In this document: piece by piece, positions 54,572-63,450 of the stretch
Numbering within the stretch: the first letter of the stretch is position 1
Layout: every line of letters starts with the position of its first letter
Assembly: GCA_035476815.1 (NCBI GenBank)
Contig: DATILD010000034.1
Coordinates: forward strand, 66,517-130,516
Length of the DNA stretch: 64,000 bases
Origin: Methylibium sp035476815
GTDB lineage: Bacteria > Pseudomonadota > Gammaproteobacteria > Burkholderiales > Burkholderiaceae_C
Direction of reading: 5' to 3'
The notes under the pieces: generated by a model
Database searches by the model: none
Told to the model about the DNA's origin: nothing
Seen by the model: the letters and a program-made list of their open reading frames with translations, nothing else
Position numbers and translations under genes: made by a program

Positions 54572-56666
54572 CGGGCTCGAGTTCGTCCACACGCTGCTGT
54601 GCCGGCGCGAGGCCGGGGCGTTCCAGCGCGCGGCCAAGTCGGGCGAGGAACTGCTGGTCGGCTGCACCCAGGAGCAGCGGCTGTTCCTCGAACTGAACGA
54701 CGAGACCGAGGGCGCGCCGCGCGTGCAGGAGCGGCCGATCCGCTTCGTCAACCTGCGCGAGACGGCCGGCTGGGGCGCCGAGGCGAAGGCCCAGCCGGCT
54801 GCGGTGCTGCCCAAGCTCGCGGCGCTGATCGCGGCGGCCCAGCTGCCCGAGCCCGACCCGGTGCCGACCGTCACCTACCGCTCGGCCGGCCGCTGCCTGG
54901 TGATCGGCGCGGCCGACGCGGCCCAGCGCGCGGCCGCGATGCTGCAGGACAAGCTCGACGTCTCGCTGCTGCTCACCGGCCCCGGCGGCACGCTGCCGCA
55001 GGCGCGCACGCTGCCGGTGGCGGCCGGGCGGGTGACCAGGCTCGAGGGCTGGCTCGGCGCCTTCGAGGTGCAATGGGAGAGCGGCAACCCGATCGACCTC
55101 GACCTGTGCACGCGCTGCAATGCCTGCATCGAGGTCTGCCCCGAGGGCGCGATCGACTTCAGCTACCAGATCGACCTGTCGCGCTGCAAGAGCCACCGCG
55201 ACTGCGTCAAGGCCTGCGACGCGGCCGGTGCGATCGACTTCCAGCGTGCGCCGCTGGTCGCCAGTGAACGCTACGACCTGGTGCTCGACCTGTCGGCCCA
55301 GCCGCTGATCGCCTGGCACCAGCCGCCCCAGGGCTACTTCCACGCCCGCGACGACGCGGCGCTGGTCGATGCGGTGCTGAAGCTGCGCGAGCTGGTCGGC
55401 GAGTTCGAGAAGCCCAGGTTCTTCGGCTACCGCCACAAGCTCTGCGCCCACAGCCGCAACGAGCGCGAGGGCTGCACCGCCTGCATCGACGTCTGTTCCG
55501 CCCGCGCGATCACGAGCAAGCGCACCGACAACGGCCCCGAGAAGGGCGGCATCGCGGTCAACCCCAACCTCTGCGTCGGCTGCGGCGCCTGCACCACCGT
55601 CTGCCCCAGCGGTGCGCTGAGCTATGCGACGCCCGGCCCGGCGCACCAGGGCAGGCGGCTGCGCACGCTGCTCGCCACCTACCGCCAGGCCGGCGGCCGC
55701 GACGCGGCGCTGCTGCTGCACAGCCGGGGCCGCGGCGCCGCGCTGATCGACGAACTCGGCCGCGCCGCCCGCACCGGCGGCAAGGCGGTGCCGGGTCTCG
55801 CGGCGCGCCCTGCGGGTGCCGCGGCGCTGCGCGGCGTGCCGGCGCGCGTGATCCCGGTGGACCTGTGGCACACCGCCTCGGTCGGTCTCGACCTGTGGCT
55901 GGCCGCGATCGCGCAGGGTGCCTCGCAGGTCTGGGTGCTGATGACCGACGAGGAGGCGCCCGACTACCGCGCCGCAGTGGCAGAACAGATGGCGGTCGGC
56001 AACGCGCTGCTCGCCGGGCTCGGCTACACCGGGACCCAGCTGCGGCTGATCGACGCGTGCGACGCGGCCGCGCTCGACGCCGCGCTGCAGGCGCCGCCGG
56101 CGCGCGGCGTGGCGCAGCCGGCCACCTTCGCGGTGCAGGCCGACAAGCGCGCGACGCTGGAGTTGGCGATCGACCATTTGCTCGCGCAGGCGCCGCAGCC
56201 CGTCGAGGTGGTCGCGCTGCCGGCGGCCTCGCCCTTCGGCAGCCTGGCGATCGACACCGACAAGTGCACGCTGTGCCTGAGCTGCGTCGGCGCCTGCCCC
56301 GCGAGCGCGCTCGGCGACAACCCCGAGCGACCGCAGCTCAAATTCACCGAGAAGAACTGCGTGCAGTGCGGCCTGTGCGTAGTCACCTGCCCCGAGGACG
56401 CGCTGGCGCTCGAGCCGCGTCTGTGGCTGGCCGACGGCGGCAAGGCGCGCAAGCTGCCGCGCGTGCTGCACGAGATGCCGCCCTATGCCTGCGTGAAGTG
56501 CGGCAAGCCCTTCGGCACCGTCAAGGCGATCGAGGGCATGCTCGCCAAGCTGGCCGGCCACTCGATGTTCCAGGGCGCGGCGCTCGAGCGCCTGAAGATG
56601 TGCGCCGACTGCCGCGTGATCGACCTCCACACCAACCCGAACGAAGTCAAGATCACCGATCTATGA
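54486..56666 (+). CDS. Polyferredoxin-like 4Fe-4S protein of formate dehydrogenase maturation
   Basis: 726 residues with several 4Fe-4S motifs. CxxCxxCxxxCP-type sites begin near C208 (CTRCNACIEVC), C330 (CTACIDVC), C363 (CVGCGACTTVCP), C594 (CTLCLSCVGAC) and C625 (CVQCGLCVVTC). Further Cys pairs are at RCKSHRDCVKAC and YACVKCGKPF, ADCRV. The N-terminus MKTLICNCNQTMPLDG is typical. Such proteins occur only in formate dehydrogenase clusters and probably shuttle electrons or assist cluster insertion. Coupled by ATGA to the TorD-like gene. Confidence 0.93.
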   Translation: MKTLICNCNQTMPLDGPALTKALGPAASDGLEFVHTLLCRREAGAFQRAAKSGEELLVGCTQEQRLFLELNDETEGAPRVQERPIRFVNLRETAGWGAEAKAQPAAVLPKLAALIAAAQLPEPDPVPTVTYRSAGRCLVIGAADAAQRAAAMLQDKLDVSLLLTGPGGTLPQARTLPVAAGRVTRLEGWLGAFEVQWESGNPIDLDLCTRCNACIEVCPEGAIDFSYQIDLSRCKSHRDCVKACDAAGAIDFQRAPLVASERYDLVLDLSAQPLIAWHQPPQGYFHARDDAALVDAVLKLRELVGEFEKPRFFGYRHKLCAHSRNEREGCTACIDVCSARAITSKRTDNGPEKGGIAVNPNLCVGCGACTTVCPSGALSYATPGPAHQGRRLRTLLATYRQAGGRDAALLLHSRGRGAALIDELGRAARTGGKAVPGLAARPAGAAALRGVPARVIPVDLWHTASVGLDLWLAAIAQGASQVWVLMTDEEAPDYRAAVAEQMAVGNALLAGLGYTGTQLRLIDACDAAALDAALQAPPARGVAQPATFAVQADKRATLELAIDHLLAQAPQPVEVVALPAASPFGSLAIDTDKCTLCLSCVGACPASALGDNPERPQLKFTEKNCVQCGLCVVTCPEDALALEPRLWLADGGKARKLPRVLHEMPPYACVKCGKPFGTVKAIEGMLAKLAGHSMFQGAALERLKMCADCRVIDLHTNPNEVKITDL

Positions 56667-57286
56667 AGCCGCAACCCATGACCTTCGGCAGCCCGGACGA
56701 CCGCGAGGAACTCGCGCGGGCCGAGGTCTACGGCGTGCTCGCCCACCTGTTCGTCGCCCCGCCGGGCGCGGCGCTGTACGAGCAGCTCGGTGTCGCGCCG
56801 ACCGAGGCGCCGGCCGCGGGCGGCTTTCTCGAGGAGCCCTGGCGCGAGCTGGTCGGTGCCGCGCGCCGGCTGGCGCGCGAGGACGTGGCGGCCGAGTACG
56901 ACGCGCTGTTCCAGGGCATCGGCAAGCCGGAGATCTTTCTCTACGGCTCCTACCACCTGGCCGGCGCGGTGAACGACAAGCCGCTGGTCGAGCTGCGCCA
57001 CGACCTCGCGACGCTCGGCCTGGAGCGCGCCGAGGGCGTGATCGAGACCGAGGACCACCTCGCCAGCCTGTGCGAGGTGATGCGCTTCCTGATCGCCGGC
57101 GACGATGCAGCGATCTGCAACCTCGAGCAGCAGCGGCGCTTCTTCCGCGTGCACCTGCAACCCTGGCTCGAGACGCTGGCGGGCGAGCTCGAGGCGCATC
57201 CGCGCGCCGACTTCTACCGCGCCGCGGCCGGCTTCCTGCGCGCCTTCGCGCAGGTCGAGGCGCAGGGCTTCGACCTGATCGAGTAG
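56663..57286 (+). CDS. TorD/DmsD-family molybdoenzyme chaperone
   Basis: 207 residues, all-helical. RAEVYGVLAHLFVAPP, EYDALFQGIGKPEIFLYGSYHLAG and the ETEDHLASLCEVMRFLI block match TorD-like chaperones that protect the Tat signal of molybdoenzymes before export. It would serve a formate dehydrogenase large subunit. No such subunit follows in the window: a low-GC island begins right after this gene. Starts at ATG overlapping the previous stop. Confidence 0.92.
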   Translation: MKPQPMTFGSPDDREELARAEVYGVLAHLFVAPPGAALYEQLGVAPTEAPAAGGFLEEPWRELVGAARRLAREDVAAEYDALFQGIGKPEIFLYGSYHLAGAVNDKPLVELRHDLATLGLERAEGVIETEDHLASLCEVMRFLIAGDDAAICNLEQQRRFFRVHLQPWLETLAGELEAHPRADFYRAAAGFLRAFAQVEAQGFDLIE

Positions 57287-57380
57287 CGCCGCCCGGGCCG
57301 CGACGGCCGTGGATCAGCCCTCCGTGCCTTCCCCAGATCGATCAGTCGCTGGCGTTGGTGGGGGAGTCCATATAGACGGA

Positions 57381-58250
57381 CTAGGTTGCACGGTTCGACG
57401 CCCGCTCACACGCGGCCAACAGTTCGCAGACAACCGCGGCGTGGTCTTTAAGCTCTGCTTGGTTGATGCGCATCTTCATGAGTGATCCGCGTGGGCCGGC
57501 AAAGACACCGGCTTCTGACAGCTTGGCTACCCATGAGGCGCGTTCCTCTCCTTCGAGGCGCAAGTCAAAGAAGCAGTGTGACTCCTTCTTTCGCGGATAA
57601 GCCCAGACGAAGTTCGTTCCCACTGTTCCGATGGCGATATGGCCTTGGTTATAGGTAACTCGAGGCTGTGGTCGATCGTTCGGCATAAGTGCAAGAAGTG
57701 CATCTACAGTGCCGATGGAACCCTTGCTTGCTTTCGTATCCCAGAATGCCCGATCTCGTTGTTCGTCGGCCGACTCGTCTTCTGGAGTATTGAGATCTAC
57801 TACGTCTAACACCTTCGTGAAGGTCAAGACGAACTGGTCTGCGAACTTCACTGCACTCATCTGAACCGCGACGAGTGGTACGGCGCGATTCAGGAGCGCA
57901 ATGACGTTGAAGAACCTATTAGTGATGTCTTCCGCAACGATTACGGCGCGATGCTCTGAATCCGGATTGCGTGATCGCTCGACGTCCCAATACTCGATCG
58001 TACGGATGATGTGGCTTTCATCGAGTGTTCCGAGCATCACTTCAACGGTGTACCGAGTCCCCTCTACCGGGTCGACGAGCAACAAATCGAGTTTGCCGCG
58101 GGTGACCTGCTTCTTTTCCCGGCGTACTAAGATTAAGTCCCCCAGCCCGAGGATCGAGGGGTCAAGGGCGATCTGCTCCTGTAGCCAGCGCTCTTCGAGC
58201 CCAAGTTGTTTGAGCGTCGATCTCTCGGATTTAACGAAGTTGTACGGCAT
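57381..58250 (-). CDS. Probable PD-(D/E)XK-fold protein of a low-GC island
   Basis: 289 residues, in DNA of about 50-55 % GC against about 70 % around it. Residues 15-80 look like a NucS/DUF91-type nuclease fold: LEERWLQEQIALDPSILGLGDL, then RGKLDLLLVD (candidate Asp) and TRYTVEVMLG (candidate Glu). The third catalytic position, usually Lys two residues after Glu, reads EVM here, as in related proteins I recall with EVQ. HIIRTIEYWDVERSR and HRAVIVAEDITNRFFNVI follow. No signal peptide. The role could be defence or a cassette-borne function; this is inference. Start at ATG MPYNFVKSE. Confidence 0.55.
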   Translation of the reverse strand: MPYNFVKSERSTLKQLGLEERWLQEQIALDPSILGLGDLILVRREKKQVTRGKLDLLLVDPVEGTRYTVEVMLGTLDESHIIRTIEYWDVERSRNPDSEHRAVIVAEDITNRFFNVIALLNRAVPLVAVQMSAVKFADQFVLTFTKVLDVVDLNTPEDESADEQRDRAFWDTKASKGSIGTVDALLALMPNDRPQPRVTYNQGHIAIGTVGTNFVWAYPRKKESHCFFDLRLEGEERASWVAKLSEAGVFAGPRGSLMKMRINQAELKDHAAVVCELLAACERASNRAT

Positions 58251-58386
58251 AGCGATGGACTGGAGTTGGTGTTGTGCAGTCTAGACAAGATGGCTTGATT
58301 CTTTGAGGTGGCCCGTCTCTCCGACTACCGTGGATTGCGCACCGAGGTGTGCCAAGCCGTGGAGGGGCGCCTCGAAGGGTTGGGCG

Positions 58387-59202
58387 TCAGTAGCGCAGCT
58401 TCTGCCATTTGGCAACTTGAAACCGCCGCATGTACGGCTTGCTCCGCACAAGGTTCATGAGCGCCCAATAGCTCTCCTGGCCAAACCGCGATGTGACTCC
58501 CGGAGGATAGGTGTACCTATAGATTGGGGGATCGCCGCCTTCCCACACGATGCTGCGTGAGAACTCGGGCCCAAGGTAGTCGTGTATGCCCCAGCGTAGC
58601 TCATTCAGGTACGCAGCGAGCGTGCTTGAGTGGTAGTTGAGGACGTGATCATGGAACCACTCGTAGAAGTCATCGAGCGCAAGTAATGCGACGTCCAGTT
58701 CCACTGGCACGCCCTGCTTGCCCAGGAGGCGTTGCAAATCCTCAGCCACCCCAACTGCTCGGAGAAAGTTATGCTTCGACAGGTCGCCCGTCATCTTGAT
58801 GTACTGAACTCGCGCCACGCGGAGCGGTGTCTGCACCTGGATCGATGGGAACCAGACATCGACTGTGATTTCCGCTTCGAGCCAGCTAGCGAAGTCCGCT
58901 GTCGCAGCGCGGAGAGGGGCGACCGAATCATCGACGGAGAAGCTCGGCGATGCTGAAATCTGCCGAAGTGCACCGAGATAGGAACTCTGTTGAACTGGTA
59001 CCCTCTTGTCCGTGCGTGAGAGGAAGTCGACCAGCGCAATGTTGAAGAGCTGTTGGTGGGTGGAAGTCTCGAAGAGGATCGAAGACTCTGGATCAGTACC
59101 ATGCAATGACATGAGCGCAAAGTTGACCATCGAGTCAATCGCGTCAAGCGTCGCCTTGAGGAACACAACCTCCTCTTCAGCGGCCGTGAGTGTGAACGCC
59201 AT
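58387..59202 (-). CDS. Unrecognised protein of the low-GC island
   Basis: 271 residues from ATG MAFTLTAAEEE; GTG four codons upstream is the alternative. I do not recognise a family. No cysteine, no signal peptide, mostly helical, with several Trp/Tyr-rich strands near the end (WEGGDPPIYRYTYPP). Low GC, like its neighbour. The stop codon is followed after one base by GCCCAAC (minus strand), which fits the attC end consensus RYYYAAC, and an attC-like palindrome lies 38 bases upstream of its ATG. Both are consistent with a gene cassette. Confidence 0.55.
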   Translation of the reverse strand: MAFTLTAAEEEVVFLKATLDAIDSMVNFALMSLHGTDPESSILFETSTHQQLFNIALVDFLSRTDKRVPVQQSSYLGALRQISASPSFSVDDSVAPLRAATADFASWLEAEITVDVWFPSIQVQTPLRVARVQYIKMTGDLSKHNFLRAVGVAEDLQRLLGKQGVPVELDVALLALDDFYEWFHDHVLNYHSSTLAAYLNELRWGIHDYLGPEFSRSIVWEGGDPPIYRYTYPPGVTSRFGQESYWALMNLVRSKPYMRRFQVAKWQKLRY

Positions 59203-59239
59203 AGCTTTTTCCACGCGGCGACTTGGCGTCTCTTCTGAC

Positions 59240-59324
59240 GCCTAACGAAAAGCGTTTATCTGACGCCGCGGCGATGCTGGACGAAGTCACGGCAGTGCAT
59301 GGCGTCAGATAAATCTTGTTGAAC
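59240..59324 (-). other. attC-like integron recombination site
   Basis: On the minus strand: GTTCAAC (fits RYYYAAC), 4 bases, TTTATCTGACGCC, a 33-base centre, GGCGTCAGATAAA, 8 bases, GTTAGGC (fits GTTRRRY and is the canonical R' box). The 13-bp arms are perfectly complementary. Total 85 bp is in the attC size range. A gene starts 38 bases beyond the GTTAGGC end in the direction expected for the next cassette. Caveat: spacers of 4 and 8 are less even than usual (5-6), and no integrase gene is in the window. Confidence 0.5.
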
Positions 59325-59591
59325 TGAACCGCCGGGATGGCGGGGGACTTGGGCAGTGTAAGTTTCAGCCGACGCTGACGGCAATGGTGGCCGCTGCGAG
59401 GTGGGCGTGGCGATCGGTGCGGCAACGCGCAGGATTGGTTCATGCGAACCGCAGATGCTGCGATGTCGGGATTGGGCGCACGCCATGCGCGGCCGATGCC
59501 CGTGGAGCGCGGGAGCGCACCGGCCGCGATCCGAGCGACGGGCTGGTTCGTGTGCATGAGCGCGCCATGGCGGCCCCCGGCAGGCCGCTGT

Positions 59592-59725
59592 CTCCTCCTT
59601 TACTTCGCTCTGCAGAGCGCCCCACCGACCTGATCGACAACCGTCGACGGTGTTCGACCGTCGCCGGTCAACCGTCGTGCTTGCCAAGGACGTCGGGTGG
59701 CCGGCGGAGCGAAGTAAAGGAGGAG
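59592..59725. repeat. 19-bp perfect inverted repeat with 96-bp centre
   Basis: Arms CTCCTCCTTTACTTCGCTC (59592-59610) and its reverse complement (59707-59725). The centre is GC-rich with GTCGACGG/CCGTCG-like short repeats, and a 7-bp hairpin follows at 59726. It could be a defective small mobile element end pair or an inverted duplicate. Confidence 0.6.
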
Positions 59726-59862
59726 GTCAGGCGCAGCCTGACCGGGGGACATGAGCGCAGTCGGCCACCCGATGGCCTTGGCCGCCGCGCCGACGATGAA
59801 GGAATGACTTCGACGCAGCCTTGTCGAACAGTCACTCCAAATCAATCGAACGCAAATCCATA

Positions 59863-61895
59863 TCAGGCCGCGCCGCTCGCGGGGCGCGGTTCGCTGTACA
59901 GCCGGATGCTGAACACCGCGCCGCTCGTGCCGTCGTCGCGGTTGCGCGCGGTGAGCTGGCCGCCATAGCGCTCGATCAGGCTGCGGCTGATCCACAGCCC
60001 CAGGCCGGTGCCGTCGGTCTTGGTCGTCACGAAGGGCTGGAACAGGCGCTGCTCGAGCTCGGGCCCGAGGCCGGGGCCGGTGTCGCAGACCTCGATCAGC
60101 GCGCCCTGCACCGAGCCGTTCTCGGCGACCCAGTCCAGCGTGCGCAGCGTCAGCGAGCCGCTCCCCGGCATCGCGTGCAGCGCATTGAGCAGCAGGTTCA
60201 AGAGGACTTGCTGCAGTTCCTGGCGATTGATGCCGACCGTGGCGGTGGCGGCGAACTCGCGCCGCAGCGCGATGTGCGTGCGCGCGAGCTGCGGGCCGAC
60301 GAGCAGCAGGCAGTCCTCGACGGCGCGCGCCGGCTCGACGCTGTCGACGTAGCCGGCGTATTCGCTCGGGCGGGCGAACTGCAGCAGCTGGGTGACGATC
60401 AGCCGCATGCGCTCGATCTGGTCGTCGACCAGCTTCAGCTCGGCGCTCACCCTGGCGGCGGCCTCGGGGCCGAGCAGCTCGCGCACCAGGTCCAGGTTGC
60501 CCTGGATCACCGCGATCGGGTTGTTGACCTCGTGCGCGATGCTGGCCGTGAGCTGGCCGACGGTGGCGAGCTTCTCGGCGCGCAGCAACTGGCTCTGCGC
60601 CGCCTCGAGGTCGCGGGTGCGTTCGGCGACCTTGGCGTCGAGCTCGGCGTTCCAGCGCTGCAGCGCACGGGTCTTCTCGTCGATGGCGTCGAGGAGGTGG
60701 TCGAGGTGGCCGGCCAGCTGGCCGATCTCGTCGGCGCTGCCGACGCGACCGACCCGTGCGCCGCCGGCACCGGCCTCGACGAGCTGCATCGTGCGGGTCA
60801 TCTGCTCGAGCGGCTTGAAGATGCTGCGCGCCCAGCGCAGCGAGACCACAGCCGCGCCGATCATCACGGCGAAGAAGATCACGCCGATGCTCGCGAGGAT
60901 CGCGTACTTCAGCCAGGTGAAGGGCCGTTCGAGGTAGCCGACATAGAGCATGCCGATGCGCTGTCCCGCGCCGTCGGCCAGCGGCAGGTAGCCCGAGACA
61001 TACCAGTCGTTGACGACGAAGGCGCGGTCCAGCCAGGTCTGGCCGCCGCCCAGCACCGCGTCACGCACGGTCTGCGAGACGCGCGTGCCGATCGCGCGGT
61101 GGGCCGGGTCGTTGCCGAACAGCCGCACGTTGGTGCTGATGCGCACGTCGTCGAGGAACAGCGTCGCGGTGCCCCGGCTGCCGAAGGGCAGGGCGCCCTC
61201 GGGGTAGACGATCTCGTTGATGTGGTCGATGAAGGGCAGGTTGCGGTTGAGCAGCATGCCGGCCTGCACATGGCCGAGCACACGGCCGCGCGCATCGAGC
61301 ACCGGCGCGGTGGCGAGCACGACCATCGCGCGATCCTCCTGGCTGCGCGCGGTCGGCGCGGCGTTGCGGGTCGGCACCAGCGGCACGGTGACGCGGCCCT
61401 GCAGCGCGGGCGCGAGCAGGGCCAGCTCCGCGGGCTGCAGCACCTCGACGTGGGTCTGGCGGCGGCCGTCGGCGGCCGTGCGAAAGGCCGGCGAGCGGCG
61501 GTCGGTGGCGGCGGCGGGGCCGCTGTCGGTGACGAGCAGGCGGCCGTCGACGGCGCGCAGGTTGACGAAGTCCAGGCCCTCGCGATCGCGCCGCTCGCGC
61601 AGCAGTTCGACCAGCTCGTCCTGGGACACCGCGAGGCCGAGCGCGACATGCAGCGCATGCGAGTCGGCCACGGCGGTGGCGCTGCTGCCGACCTCGGCGA
61701 GCACGCGGTCGAAATAGCCCTGCGCCACCGCGAGGTCGCTGCGCACCTTGGTGATCAGCAGCCGGTCCACCGCCGTGTTGCTCCACAGCAGCAGCAACAG
61801 CCCGAGCAGCGGCAGCACCACCGCCAGCGGCAGCAGCACCAGCGCGAGCAGCTTGCCGCGGATCGGCAGCCGCTGGAACCGGCCGGTCAGGCGCG

Positions 61896-61908
<13 letters not shown>
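59863..61908 (-). CDS. Membrane sensor histidine kinase (Cache sensor, HAMP)
   Basis: 681 residues from a GTG that overlaps the last 13 bases of the regulator gene. Two membrane segments: about 12-40 (LLALVLLPLAVVLPLLGLLLLL) and about 325-350 (ILASIGVIFFAVMIGAAVV). Between them lies a large periplasmic Cache-like domain. HAMP then a coiled coil, HisKA with His in ASIAHEVNNPIAV, HATPase with NLLLNALHAMP, DTGPGLG and GTGLGLWI. The kinase partner of the NtrC-type regulator just upstream. The neighbouring formate dehydrogenase gene suggests a signal linked to formate or redox, which is inference. Confidence 0.88.
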
Positions 61909-63278
<1,370 letters not shown>

Positions 63279-63372
63279 GGCACGGTTCACTCTACTTGGG
63301 CCTGCGTTCGAGCGCCGGGGCTGCCGTTGCGGGTTTGTTCTAGGCGGCGGCGATCACGAAGGCGAATCGGCC

Positions 63373-63386
63373 GGTTCAGGCAAAGC
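63373..63386 (+). promoter_or_regulatory. Weak sigma-54-like element upstream of the formate dehydrogenase gene
   Basis: CGG-N10-GCA spacing (GG at 63373-63374, GC at 63385-63386) fits the invariant GG/GC pair of -24/-12 promoters, but neighbouring bases (GTTC, AAGCA) match poorly. A second string, GGCACG at 63405-63410, matches the -24 half but its -12 half reads GT. Neither is convincing. Confidence 0.2.
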
Positions 63387-63450
63387 ATTGGACAGGCGAG
63401 CACCGGCACGGCGATAGTGTGGGCTTCCCATCGCGATCAGACGCCTACCG

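Larger units (their letters stand above)
59215..59862. other. Gene-free stretch with attC-like palindrome and long inverted repeats
   Basis: 648 bases with no convincing gene. It begins low-GC, then becomes GC-rich. Contains the attC-like site (59240-59324), the 19-bp inverted repeat (59592-59610 / 59707-59725) and a hairpin GTCAGGC-GCA-GCCTGAC (59726-59742). Open frames through it have atypical composition and no family similarity that I can see. Confidence 0.7.

Noticed and set aside
57405..57420. tRNA T-arm-like string GGTTCGACGCCC at the island edge
   Set aside because: It is part of the C-terminal codons of the nuclease-fold gene; no acceptor, D or anticodon arms are found, so no tRNA integration site is claimed.
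58229..58385. A second attC between the two island genes (GCCCAAC at 58379-58385 and GTTAAAT at 58229-58235 on the minus strand)
   Set aside because: The ends fit the consensus, but no complementary arms are present between them and one end would lie inside the coding region of the next gene. Only the single end at the stop codon was kept as supporting evidence.
59177..59557. 126-codon minus-strand open frame through the attC-like region
   Set aside because: Runs over the palindrome, has no ribosome site and no recognisable similarity; composition changes sharply along it.
63405..63418. GGCACG-N6-GT as a sigma-54 promoter
   Set aside because: The -24 half matches, but the invariant GC of the -12 half is GT; not called as a promoter.
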